Assembly: GCA_022361535.1 (NCBI GenBank)
Contig: JAKSAU010000654.1
Coordinates: 1 to 12,595 of the forward strand
Origin: Desulfobacterales bacterium
Lineage (GTDB): Bacteria; Desulfobacterota; Desulfobacteria; Desulfobacterales; Desulfobacteraceae
Direction: 5' to 3'
DNA: 12,595 nucleotides
A model generated the notes under the pieces. It saw only the letters and a program-made list of their open reading frames with translations. It did no database searches and had not been told where the DNA came from. Of the stretch, positions 1 to 6,518 are shown one piece after another (the stretch's first letter is position 1; each line of letters begins with the position of its first letter). The translations under genes and the position numbers were made by a program.

Positions 1-1
1 C

Positions 2-130
2 GACACTCTGGACCGGGCCGGGTGGAATATTTCAAAAGCTGCTGCCATACTCGGTATTGACCGATCTACTTTGTATAACAAGATCAAGCGCTACGAGCTG
101 GTGTCTCCCAAAGACCGGACCAATGCATGA
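2..130 (+). CDS. C-terminal end of a sigma-54-dependent (NtrC-type) regulator, Fis-type HTH, partial
   Basis: Frame 2 is open from the window edge to a TGA at 128-130 and encodes 42 residues. They contain the pattern W-N-I-S-K-A-A-x-x-L-G-I-x-R-S-T-L-Y-N-K-I-K-R-Y, the classic Fis-like helix-turn-helix that ends NtrC-family enhancer-binding proteins. The AAA+ and sensory domains lie outside the window, so the signal it senses is unknown. The stop codon overlaps the ATG of the next gene (ATGA, 127-130), so the two are probably translationally coupled. The family assignment of the HTH is firm; calling the whole protein a sigma-54 activator rests on this terminal domain alone. Confidence 0.85.
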   Translation, partial: DTLDRAGWNISKAAAILGIDRSTLYNKIKRYELVSPKDRTNA

Positions 131-678
131 ATAGTTCTTCATGGACATTAATTGTGTCCCCCATCGGTGAGATAGACAAGTGGATCACCGAGATGCTTAT
201 GGAGCGTCTGCCTGATATCTTTGGCTTTACGACCAAGGTTCAAATTACCCTGGAGAATATTGATTTTGCCTATGACGAGGACAGAAACCAATACCACTCC
301 ACGCCTGTGCTTGATGCTCTTGCCGAAACGTGCCCTGATTCGGGTGTGAAAATTTTAGGTGTTACCGGGGAAGACCTGTTTATTCCTATTCTTACCCATG
401 TTTACGGAGAAGCTCAGTTAGGCGGTCAGGCCTCATTAATTTCTATTTCACGGTTGATCAGTCCCCCGGATTTAGGAGGTATGGATGCTGGTGAAGGCAG
501 GATTTTAAAAGAAGCTGTACACGAATTAGGCCATTGTTTTGATTTGCGCCATTGCGATGATGCCAAGTGCATCATGCATTATTGCAGGAAAATTGAGGAT
601 GTAGACCACAAATCAAGTAGGTTTTGCCGATATTGCAGCATTATGCTGGAGGACTATATAAAATCTGTTAAAGTCTGA
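127..678 (+). CDS. Archaemetzincin-family zinc metalloprotease (peptidase M54), variant zinc motif
   Basis: 183 residues, the usual length for bacterial and archaeal archaemetzincins. The zinc site is visible as H132-E133-L-G-H136-x5-H142, followed directly by C143, then C148 and M150 (Met-turn), and C167-x2-C170. This is the M54 signature: HExxHxxGxxHC, x4, C, x, M, then a CxxC that with the earlier Cys pair makes a second structural zinc site. The stretch G-V-T-x-x-D-L ... G-E-A-Q-L-G-G (residues 78-100) is also typical of the family. Oddity: the Gly expected at position 8 of the zinc motif is Asp139. There is no signal peptide, so the protein is probably cytoplasmic; its substrate is unknown. 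The gene starts inside the stop codon of the upstream regulator and ends 3 bp from the convergent GntR gene. No good Shine-Dalgarno is visible, which fits coupling by the ATGA overlap. Confidence 0.9.
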   Translation: MNSSSWTLIVSPIGEIDKWITEMLMERLPDIFGFTTKVQITLENIDFAYDEDRNQYHSTPVLDALAETCPDSGVKILGVTGEDLFIPILTHVYGEAQLGGQASLISISRLISPPDLGGMDAGEGRILKEAVHELGHCFDLRHCDDAKCIMHYCRKIEDVDHKSSRFCRYCSIMLEDYIKSVKV

Positions 679-681
679 CTG

Positions 682-1335
682 TTAAGGGATGCGGACCATC
701 TTGCTGTAAGTTTCGTTGATAATGTCCAGGCCGTTTTTGATATTTTGCGCAAGATTTTTTCGAACCGCTTCTTGGTCACCGGCTTTTAAAGCATTTAAAA
801 TTGCCCGGTGCTCGGTATTAAACTTTTCACACATGTCATCTTCCCAGCGGTAAATATTGAGCACGCTTTCCACGGACTGGATCAGGTTCTGGGCAATAGC
901 TACAAGATGAGGCAGGTTTGAGGCTTCATAAATGCTGTTGTGAAACTGCCGGTCATAGTGATACCGGTTTTTAGGCAGTGTCTCCATGGTGTCCAGAAGG
1001 TATTCAAGGGCTTGATAATCCGCTTCCGTAAGATTCTCCATGGCTTCTAATGCAAGTTTGACTTCAAGGTCAACTCGAAGATCATAAATATGAAGGATTT
1101 CTTTTAGGGTTGGAGGGGTGGCAACTACCGCTCCCTTATAGGGGATGTTTTTTACCAGGCCGGACCGGTCTAACCGCATCAAGGCTTCGCGAATAGGGCC
1201 CCTGCCAATATCAAGTTCCTCTTCCAGCTCTGATAGAATTAAGCGGGTGCCCGGCCTTTTGATACCGCTTAGAATCATATCGCGAATCTTCTCATAGGCC
1301 CTCAAAGATTTCATGGAAGATTTATTGTCTGCCAA
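682..1335 (-). CDS. GntR-family transcriptional regulator, FCD (FadR) subfamily
   Basis: 217 residues from a TTG at 1333-1335. I prefer this start because AGGAG (minus strand, plus 1344-1348) lies 8 nt before it. The longer open frame reaches another TTG at 1374 with no good ribosome site, and the in-frame ATG at 1314 has none. Residues about 9-72 form the winged helix (L-x-E-x-L-G/D-I-G-R-G-P-I-R-E-A-L is the recognition-helix signature). Residues about 80-205 form the helical FCD effector domain, with D128-x3-H132 and E175-H176 as likely metal/ligand residues. A further His usual in the last helix seems to be Asn198; I hold this alignment loosely. FCD regulators bind organic acids. It is the last gene of the catabolic locus, about 100 bp after the racemase gene, and is the natural candidate to bind the shared palindromes upstream of the dehydrogenase and dctP genes. 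Confidence 0.9.
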   Translation of the reverse strand: MADNKSSMKSLRAYEKIRDMILSGIKRPGTRLILSELEEELDIGRGPIREALMRLDRSGLVKNIPYKGAVVATPPTLKEILHIYDLRVDLEVKLALEAMENLTEADYQALEYLLDTMETLPKNRYHYDRQFHNSIYEASNLPHLVAIAQNLIQSVESVLNIYRWEDDMCEKFNTEHRAILNALKAGDQEAVRKNLAQNIKNGLDIINETYSKMVRIP

Positions 1336-1476
1336 ACCCGATGCTCCTGTAAAATAGATTAAAAAATACGCCAATCACTTATCCCAAATGGCTGTTTTTG
1401 TCAATGATTTAAGGCCTGTCAGGGCTTTATATGAACTGATACCAGAAGCGTTTGGAAGGTAATGAGTTTTTAAAGG

Positions 1477-2211
1477 CTACATATCAGTATCATAGGTGGA
1501 AACAATTTTTTTGTTTTTGGCCACATCCACAATTTCTTGCGCCAGCACCTGAGCTGCATCAACTGCTGAAATCGGCAGTTCGCTGTCCAGGGCACTTAAT
1601 TCCGTGCAGGCAACAACTGCAAGGGTGGCCCCTTTCTCAGCAAGATGGCTGCAAACTTCCTGGTACTTGACTACTACTTTGGGGCCTGTATCCCCTTTTT
1701 TAACAGATTTGATCACATCGAGCATCTGATCTTGAAAGTTTTTGTCCGGCCAGATATCGACCAGGCCTTTGGGAGAGAATTTCTCAGTATACAGTCCGGT
1801 CATGGCTACAGCCGGAGAAGCCAGGATACCGATGTTTTTGTGATCAGGAAAGTTTTTAATTAGATGGTCTGTCACAAGGCCAACAAGATGGATAACAGGA
1901 ATATCTGTGGCTTGTTTTACTGCTGGATAATAATGGTGTGCGGTGTTACAGGCGATGACCAGAAAATCTGCCCCCCAGGACTCAAGCCGCCGGCCCATAT
2001 CTGCCATGCAGGGGCCGGGATCTTCCCCATGTCCTTCTATAATGGCTTTGATGCGTGACGGCACTTTAGGATTATTGTCCACAATACACCGGACATGATC
2101 GGCATCATCCAAGGCAGGTGTCAAAGCAATGATACGCTGCATCAGGTCTACAGTTGCCTCAGGTCCCATGCCGCCTAGAATACCGGCAACTTTTTCTGTT
2201 TTTCCGGACAT
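1477..2211 (-). CDS. Aspartate/glutamate-family amino acid racemase (cysteate racemase candidate)
   Basis: 244 residues from the ATG at 2211. AAAGGA lies 7 nt before this ATG but only 1 nt before the alternative ATG at 2217, so 2211 is the likelier start. It belongs to the cofactor-independent Asp/Glu racemase superfamily: an N-terminal G-I-L-G-G-M-G-P-E-A-T loop, and the two catalytic cysteines in A-C88-N-T-A-H-H and A-C202-T-E-L that remove and return the alpha proton. The N-P-K-V-P-S-R segment (about 47-53) supplies the usual substrate carboxylate contact. Both cysteines are intact, so activity is expected. It is the fifth gene of the dehydrogenase-led unit, after the cuyA-like gene. Because cysteate is the sulfonate analogue of aspartate, D/L-cysteate interconversion is a sensible role, but aspartate or another acidic amino acid remains possible. 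Confidence 0.85.
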   Translation of the reverse strand: MSGKTEKVAGILGGMGPEATVDLMQRIIALTPALDDADHVRCIVDNNPKVPSRIKAIIEGHGEDPGPCMADMGRRLESWGADFLVIACNTAHHYYPAVKQATDIPVIHLVGLVTDHLIKNFPDHKNIGILASPAVAMTGLYTEKFSPKGLVDIWPDKNFQDQMLDVIKSVKKGDTGPKVVVKYQEVCSHLAEKGATLAVVACTELSALDSELPISAVDAAQVLAQEIVDVAKNKKIVSTYDTDM

Positions 2212-2235
2212 GGTCATATCCTTTAACGTTTTTAT

Positions 2236-2266
2236 GCAGCCCGGTCTTTTTAAAGCCCCGGGCTGC
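2236..2266 (-). other. Intercistronic hairpin between the cuyA-like and racemase genes
   Basis: A perfect 9-bp inverted repeat, GCAGCCCGG / CCGGGCTGC, with a 13-nt loop. No U-tract follows on the minus strand (ATAAAAACG), so it does not look like an efficient terminator. It more likely stabilises the upstream mRNA end or slightly damps downstream expression. Confidence 0.6.
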
Positions 2267-2292
2267 AGGGGATAGGTTAATTAATGGGTTAA

Positions 2293-3294
2293 TTATTGTC
2301 TGAAGGTGTCCATATAGGCGAACAACGCAGGTGACCCTCCTGTATGGAGGAACAATACATTGGCACCCTCTTCAAAATGGCCGTTGCGTACCAGATCGAT
2401 CAAGCCGGCCGCAGCTTTACCGGAATATACAGGATCAAGCAGTATGGCTTCAGACTTGGCAAAAAGTTTAACCGCTTCTACCATGCTGTCTGTAGGGATG
2501 GAATATCCCGGGCCCACATACTGGTCAAAGCAGACAAACGCATCTCTTTCAACGCCGCCTTTTACGCCGAGTTTTTCAGCCAGTTCAACAGCCAGTTTGT
2601 AAACCAGTTCTTCCTGGACGTCTTTGGTCCTGGATACATTGACACCAGATACCGGGATATTGGTGTTCATACCGCACATTCCGACAACCATACCGGCATG
2701 GGTACCGGCAGAACCAGATGGTACGATGATGTGGTCAATGGAAAGCCCGGCTGTGTTAAGCTGGTTCATAGTCTCTTCAGCGCACGCTGCATACCCCAGA
2801 GCACCAATGGCATTGGAAGCGCCGCCAGGCACGATATAAGGCTTTTTACCCTGGGCAGCCAGTTCATCAGCTTTTTTGCCCATTTCAGCCATCATGTCAG
2901 ATCCGCCTTTAACGACTTCAATGGATTTAACATCCAGCAGCTCGAACAAAAAGTTGTTACCAGATCCTTCTTTTTTATAGGACCCTTCAACTCTTTCTTC
3001 TAAAACCAGGTGGCAGTCAAGGCCTTCTTTGGCTGACCAGGCTGCGGTCAGGCGGCAGTGGTTGGACTGAACAGCACCACAGGTGATGATGGTGTCAGCA
3101 CCCTGTTCCATGGCATCTGCGATACAGAACTCAAGTTTACGGGTTTTGTTTCCGCCTGCAGCACCAGGTAAAAGGTCGTCTCGTTTGATGAAAAGATTAA
3201 CCTTTCCACCAAGGGCTTTGCTCAATGAGGGCATGGATTCAATGGGAGTAGGGCCGTTCAAGTATGGGCGTCTTGGAAATTGTGTAAAGTTCAT
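2293..3294 (-). CDS. cuyA: PLP-dependent D-cysteine desulfhydrase / L-cysteate sulfo-lyase family enzyme
   Basis: 333 residues, full length for the ACC deaminase/D-cysteine desulfhydrase group of fold-type II PLP enzymes. Visible motifs: F-P-R-R near the N-terminus, I-K-R-D-D (36-40), the PLP lysine K50 in G-G-N-K-T-R-K-L, Q-S-N-H-C-R-L-T (76-83), the PLP phosphate loop S-G-S-A-G-T-H-A-G (193-201), and H-T-G-G-S-P-A-L-F-A-Y (317-327). E. coli DcyD, recalled from memory, reads Q-S-N-H-V-R-Q-T and lacks the E-E-R-V-x-G-S-Y segment seen here at 99-106; these differences match my recollection of CuyA. CuyA splits L-cysteate into pyruvate, ammonia and sulfite through a 2-aminoacrylate intermediate. 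The RidA gene 32 bp upstream, in the same transcript, fits such chemistry. AAGGAG precedes the ATG at good spacing. The family is certain; the CuyA role is inferred, and D-cysteine desulfhydrase or diaminopropionate lyase are alternatives. Confidence 0.8.
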   Translation of the reverse strand: MNFTQFPRRPYLNGPTPIESMPSLSKALGGKVNLFIKRDDLLPGAAGGNKTRKLEFCIADAMEQGADTIITCGAVQSNHCRLTAAWSAKEGLDCHLVLEERVEGSYKKEGSGNNFLFELLDVKSIEVVKGGSDMMAEMGKKADELAAQGKKPYIVPGGASNAIGALGYAACAEETMNQLNTAGLSIDHIIVPSGSAGTHAGMVVGMCGMNTNIPVSGVNVSRTKDVQEELVYKLAVELAEKLGVKGGVERDAFVCFDQYVGPGYSIPTDSMVEAVKLFAKSEAILLDPVYSGKAAAGLIDLVRNGHFEEGANVLFLHTGGSPALFAYMDTFRQ

Positions 3295-3326
3295 GGGGTC
3301 TCCTTTATCGGATGTTCTTTTTTTGT

Positions 3327-3707
3327 TTAAATCTCAAATATGGCTTCCACTTCTATGTCCGCGCCAAGCGGCAGGGCAGCTACCTGGAATGCGGAACGCG
3401 CGGGAAACGGGTCATTAAAATATTGCGCATAGACGTCATTGACTTTGGCAAAATCAGCAATGTCTGCCAGGAATACAGTTGTTTTAACAGCTTTGTCCAG
3501 GCTGGTGCCGGCTTTTTCAGCAATGGCGGATAAATTTTTAAATACAATGTGGGCACGCGTTTCAATTTCGCCCTCAGGGATTTTACCTGTGGCAGGATCG
3601 ATGGGCAGCTGGCCCGAGGTAAAAAGCAGGTTGCCGGTAACCACACCCTGGGAATAGGGGCCGATGGCTGCCGGAGCCTTCTCTGTACTGATGACGGTTT
3701 TAGACAT
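3327..3707 (-). CDS. ridA: RidA (YjgF/YER057c/UK114) enamine/imine deaminase
   Basis: 126 residues, normal RidA length. It carries the family hallmarks: G-P-Y-S-Q (16-20), S-G-Q-L-P (31-35), and the active-site R104 in F-P-A-R-S-A-F-Q-V-A-A-L-P, with E121 near the end. RidA hydrolyses 2-aminoacrylate and related enamines to the 2-oxo acid plus ammonia, sparing other PLP enzymes from damage. AGGAG lies 7 nt before the ATG. Placement between the aminotransferase and the cuyA-like gene suggests dedicated removal of aminoacrylate made by the lyase rather than the general housekeeping role. RidA homologues are also common in unrelated amino acid catabolic operons, so the gene does not fix the substrate. 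Confidence 0.93.
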   Translation of the reverse strand: MSKTVISTEKAPAAIGPYSQGVVTGNLLFTSGQLPIDPATGKIPEGEIETRAHIVFKNLSAIAEKAGTSLDKAVKTTVFLADIADFAKVNDVYAQYFNDPFPARSAFQVAALPLGADIEVEAIFEI

Positions 3708-3732
3708 AGTTTGTCTCCTGTTTTTTATCTGT

Positions 3733-3764
3733 TGTCCTGGGCTGCCTAAAAGGAACCCAGGACA
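3733..3764 (-). other. Intercistronic hairpin between the aminotransferase gene and ridA
   Basis: A perfect 9-bp inverted repeat, TGTCCTGGG / CCCAGGACA, with a 14-nt loop, just after the aminotransferase stop codon (minus strand) and before the ridA ribosome site. The minus strand continues AACAGATAAAAAACAGG with no U-tract, so termination is unlikely; mRNA end protection or partial attenuation is more likely. Confidence 0.55.
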
Positions 3765-3767
3765 TGA

Positions 3768-4970
3768 TTATTTTAATACTTGTTTGATCGTATCCTCGAT
3801 AATTTCAAGAATCGTGTCGCAGTCTTCAAGGGTAAAGGTCAAAGGAATCCGCATGTCACACATCACGGCCAGGATTCGCTTGGTATTGGGCAGATCAGGC
3901 AAATCTCCTAAATATTTCCATGATTCATAAGCCGAGGTAAATCCAACAGGTTCCTTGTTACCGAACCATTTTAGCTCAACACCCCGTTCAAGGCATTTTT
4001 CCAGGAAAAGACGGATCTCTGGTTCAGATCTGTCAATCAGAGAAAACTGGATGGATGACCCTACGTAAACTTCTTTTGGATCCCGGTCCGGAACAAATAC
4101 ACCCGGCATTTTTTTAAGCCCTTGGGCCATATGGTCGTAGCGGTCGTTCCAACGCTGACACTGGGTGTCAAGATCAGCCAGTTGCGGCCGCAAAAGGGCG
4201 GCACGCAGGTTGTCCATGCGGCTGGAGTAATTGGGTACCTGTGTTTTCAGGGCTTCAAATACAGCCATATCCGGCCTGGCTGTATGCTTTTCGTAAAGCA
4301 TATAGGAGCCTGAGTGGATAATGGCCCGGGCGATCAGTTCTTCATCGTCTGTGACCAAAAGCCCTCCTTCACCTGAGTTCATATGTTTGTAGGTCTGGGT
4401 TGAAAAACAGCCGGCAATACCGAAACTGCCGGATTTTTTTCCGCCCCAGAACGCGCCCATGGTGTGGGCGCAGTCTTCAATCAGGGTCAGGTTGTGCGTT
4501 TCACAGATTTCCATGAGTCTTTCCATGTTCGTGATATGCCCTCTCATGTGGGAAAGCATGAACCATTTAACATCTGCTGCTGCTGCTTTTTGGGCAAGGT
4601 CGTCCAGGTCAATGGTGTAATCGTCGACAATATCCACCAGCACAATTTTTGCCCCTGTATTTTCAATGGCACCTGGCACCGGTGCCAGGGTGTATGCATT
4701 GCACAGGACCTTATCACCAGGTTTGACACCGGCACTTTTCAGGGCAATATACATGGCTGCCCCGCAGGAAGAACAGGCCAGACAGTATTTTTTACCCATG
4801 TATCTTGCAAACTCCTCTTCCAGCAATGCGGTCTCCCCTTTTTCACCTGGAGCCACATTGTATCGATGGAGCTTACCTGATCTCATCACCTCCAATGCCT
4901 TTTCAATACCGGCTTCGGGGATGGGTTCCTGTTGGGTGAAATCCTTGGTAAATTGTGTGGTACTCATCAC
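3768..4970 (-). CDS. DegT/DnrJ/EryC1/StrS-family PLP aminotransferase
   Basis: 400 residues from GTG 4970 or 399 from ATG 4967. GGAG at plus 4977-4980 overlaps the stop of the preceding dehydrogenase gene and suits either start. Fold-type I sugar-aminotransferase features are clear (numbering from the GTG): the PLP phosphate loop A-C-S-S-C-G-A-A-M (65-73), D166 in I-E-D-C-A-H-T-M-G-A (pairs with the pyridine N), and K195 in S-T-Q-T-Y-K-H-M-N-S-G-E-G-G (Schiff base). It has the full catalytic set, so it should be an active transaminase. DegT enzymes usually move an amino group to a ketone on a sugar or cyclitol, yet no sugar or cell-envelope genes lie nearby. Tight coupling to the HpsN-like gene suggests the two share a small C3 intermediate, for example a keto or amino form of dihydroxypropanesulfonate. 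The substrate cannot be read from the sequence. Confidence 0.88.
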   Translation of the reverse strand: MMSTTQFTKDFTQQEPIPEAGIEKALEVMRSGKLHRYNVAPGEKGETALLEEEFARYMGKKYCLACSSCGAAMYIALKSAGVKPGDKVLCNAYTLAPVPGAIENTGAKIVLVDIVDDYTIDLDDLAQKAAAADVKWFMLSHMRGHITNMERLMEICETHNLTLIEDCAHTMGAFWGGKKSGSFGIAGCFSTQTYKHMNSGEGGLLVTDDEELIARAIIHSGSYMLYEKHTARPDMAVFEALKTQVPNYSSRMDNLRAALLRPQLADLDTQCQRWNDRYDHMAQGLKKMPGVFVPDRDPKEVYVGSSIQFSLIDRSEPEIRLFLEKCLERGVELKWFGNKEPVGFTSAYESWKYLGDLPDLPNTKRILAVMCDMRIPLTFTLEDCDTILEIIEDTIKQVLK

Positions 4971-4979
4971 TCATATCTC

Positions 4980-6290
4980 CTAGTATTTGGTCTGGTCGTA
5001 TACTTCAAAATCCCATTCCTGGTTTGGGAAGTATTTACGCAGGCGCCAGTCACAGGCACGGGCATGGCCTTCCATACCTTCGACCCTGGACAGTCTTGAG
5101 GCAGCCGCGCTCACGGTCATATTGGCCTTTTCGGAAATCTCCTGGTAGGTGTAGATTTTCAGGAATTTATGAACATTAAGGCCGCCGGAATAGTAACCAG
5201 CCTTTTTGGTGGGCAGGATATGGTTGGTGCCTGAACATTTGTCTCCGTGGGGAACAGTGGAGCCTTCGCCCAAGAAAAGAGAGCCGTATGCAGTCAGGTT
5301 TTCCACCCACCAGTCAAGATCATCTGCAATGACCTGGACATGCTCAGCTGCATATTCGTCATTCACACGGCACAATTCTTCGCGGTCCTCACAAAGGATG
5401 ATTTCCCCGTAATCCCGCCATGAAAATTCTGGTACTTCCGGGTTGGGCATGTCGGCAATGATTTTAGGCATGGTTTCCAATACTTTTTCGGCCAGATTCC
5501 TGGAATCGGTGTATAGCCATACCGGAGAATCATATCCGTGTTCTGCCTGGGAAACAAGGTCAATGGCAACTGTCATGTAATCGGCGGTTTTGTCAGCAAT
5601 GATGGCCGATTCAGTGGGGCCTGCAAATACGTCAATGGTGCATTTGCCCTGAGAAGAAAGGATGCTTTTTGCTTCAGCTACATAGGCGTTGCCCGGACCT
5701 GCCAGGATATTGGCGGGTTTACCGGTAAAAAGGCCAAACGCCATGGTGGCAATGGCCTGTACACCACCCATTTCAATGATGATGTCGGCACCTGCCACAT
5801 CCAGTGCATAGGCCACGGCCGGGGCAATTGAATCCCCCCTTGGCGGAGAACATGCAATAACAGTTTTCACACCGGCAGCCTTGGCTGTTGCTACACTCAT
5901 GATGGCAGAACAGGCATGGGCAAACCGTCCGCCTGGAATGTAGCATCCGGCGACATCCATTGGGATAATGCGCTGGCCTAAACGTACACCGTCCATGGGC
6001 TCGGTTTCAAATTCTGTAAGGCTGTCTCTTTGTGCCTTTGCAAAGGCAGACACCTGTTCGTGGGCATACCTGATATCAGCCTTAACCTGCTCAGGTACCT
6101 GCTCGATAAGCGCTTTCTTTTTTTCAGGGCTTAAAACAAAGTCGCCTTCCCAGTTGTCAAATTTTTTAGCAAGTTCGATGACAGCTTGTTCACCGTTCTT
6201 TTCAATATCTGCGAGTATCTCTTTTACAGTACCGCGAATTCGGTCGGAATTGCCTTCTGCGGTTTTTTCTGCTTTTTTGATATACTCCAT
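4980..6290 (-). CDS. hpsN: Histidinol-dehydrogenase-family zinc dehydrogenase, sulfopropanediol 3-dehydrogenase (HpsN) type
   Basis: 436 residues, normal for HisD. All key residues are present: zinc ligands Q248 and H251 (S-Q-A-E-H-G), D350 (H-G-D-K-C-S-G-T-N-H), and H409 (E-G-M-E-G-H-A-R); catalytic E316-H317 (A-A-E-H-V). The family performs a four-electron, NAD-dependent oxidation of a primary alcohol next to an amino or hydroxy carbon, through an aldehyde, to the acid. No other his gene is near; it leads a catabolic unit beside a TRAP transporter, as in DHPS degraders where HpsN turns (R)-DHPS into sulfolactate. The amino alcohol cysteinolate would be an equally apt substrate here, giving cysteate directly. 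AGGAG lies 7 nt before the ATG, and the predicted leader is only about 30 nt. The fold and chemistry are firm; the HpsN name and substrate are inference. Confidence 0.82.
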   Translation of the reverse strand: MEYIKKAEKTAEGNSDRIRGTVKEILADIEKNGEQAVIELAKKFDNWEGDFVLSPEKKKALIEQVPEQVKADIRYAHEQVSAFAKAQRDSLTEFETEPMDGVRLGQRIIPMDVAGCYIPGGRFAHACSAIMSVATAKAAGVKTVIACSPPRGDSIAPAVAYALDVAGADIIIEMGGVQAIATMAFGLFTGKPANILAGPGNAYVAEAKSILSSQGKCTIDVFAGPTESAIIADKTADYMTVAIDLVSQAEHGYDSPVWLYTDSRNLAEKVLETMPKIIADMPNPEVPEFSWRDYGEIILCEDREELCRVNDEYAAEHVQVIADDLDWWVENLTAYGSLFLGEGSTVPHGDKCSGTNHILPTKKAGYYSGGLNVHKFLKIYTYQEISEKANMTVSAAASRLSRVEGMEGHARACDWRLRKYFPNQEWDFEVYDQTKY

Positions 6291-6326
6291 TTTTTGTCTC
6301 CTTAATTTATTGTTCGCATGAGCGGT

Positions 6327-6355
6327 TTAATACTCTAAAATTAGTATAGGATCAA
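6327..6355 (-). promoter_or_regulatory. Predicted promoter of the dehydrogenase-led operon
   Basis: On the minus strand TTGATC (-35, plus 6350-6355) and TATTAA (-10, plus 6327-6332) are separated by 17 bp. The start would be near 6320, leaving a leader of about 30 nt. The boxes match consensus only 4 of 6 each, but the geometry relative to the upstream palindromes is identical to that at dctP, which is the main reason to choose them over a lone TATACT inside the spacer. Confidence 0.55.
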
Positions 6356-6357
6356 TG

Positions 6358-6393
6358 CTTTTATAAGATATTACAGAAAATATTTTATAAAAT
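6358..6393 (-). promoter_or_regulatory. Tandem palindromic operators upstream of the dehydrogenase operon
   Basis: Two copies of a 12-bp palindrome. 6382-6393 is a perfect ATTTTATAAAAT and sits inside a longer perfect 20-bp palindrome (6378-6397). 6358-6369 (CTTTTATAAGAT) matches 10 of 12. Centres are 24 bp apart, and the inner copy ends 2 bp before the predicted -35. The same arrangement is found upstream of dctP. Likely sites for the GntR/FCD regulator of this locus. Being just outside the -35 box favours activation or a combined mode, but repression is possible. Confidence 0.65.
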
Positions 6394-6469
6394 ATTTCAA
6401 TGTAAAAATATTTCATTTATTTTAAGAGCTTAACATCCTTTAAAAACAGTATATTTCGTATTTGTTTGT

Positions 6470-6512
6470 AACGTCATGAGGGCAACCTTTTCGGGTATAT
6501 CCCCATGACGTT
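6470..6512 (-). other. Hairpin after dctM, possible weak terminator
   Basis: Outer arms AACGTCATG / CATGACGTT (9 bp) with extra GG/CC pairing inside, located just after the dctM stop (minus strand) and before the dehydrogenase promoter. The minus strand continues with ACAAACAAATACG, so it lacks a U-tract; a T5 run follows only on the plus strand, where no gene ends. It may protect the dctPQM 3' end. The 228-bp gap 6291-6518 otherwise holds only the promoter, the operators, and a direct repeat of AAAATATTTCA (6389-6399 and 6405-6415). Confidence 0.5.
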
Positions 6513-6518
6513 TTTAAT

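Noticed and set aside
653..664. ACTATATAAAAT, 10 of 12 match to the operator palindrome
   Set aside because: It lies inside the end of the archaemetzincin gene as a single copy with no promoter and no second site 24 bp away; likely chance in AT-rich sequence.
1411..1427. Inverted repeat AAGGCCTG / CAGGGCTT after the racemase gene, possible terminator
   Set aside because: One mismatch, almost no loop and no U-tract on the minus strand; too weak to call.
2344..3003. Long plus-strand open frame of 219 codons opposite the lyase gene
   Set aside because: Shadow frame: the opposite strand encodes a full-length PLP enzyme with all motifs. The same applies to the plus-strand frames at 4464-4880 and 8772-9519.
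4980..6290. Histidine biosynthesis locus
   Set aside because: Only a HisD-family gene is present; no hisG, hisC, hisB or others, and the operon context is catabolic.
6343..6348. TATACT on the minus strand as -10 box of the dehydrogenase operon
   Set aside because: No -35 box at proper spacing, and it falls within the 17-bp spacer of the promoter that matches the dctP layout. Kept only as a weak alternative.
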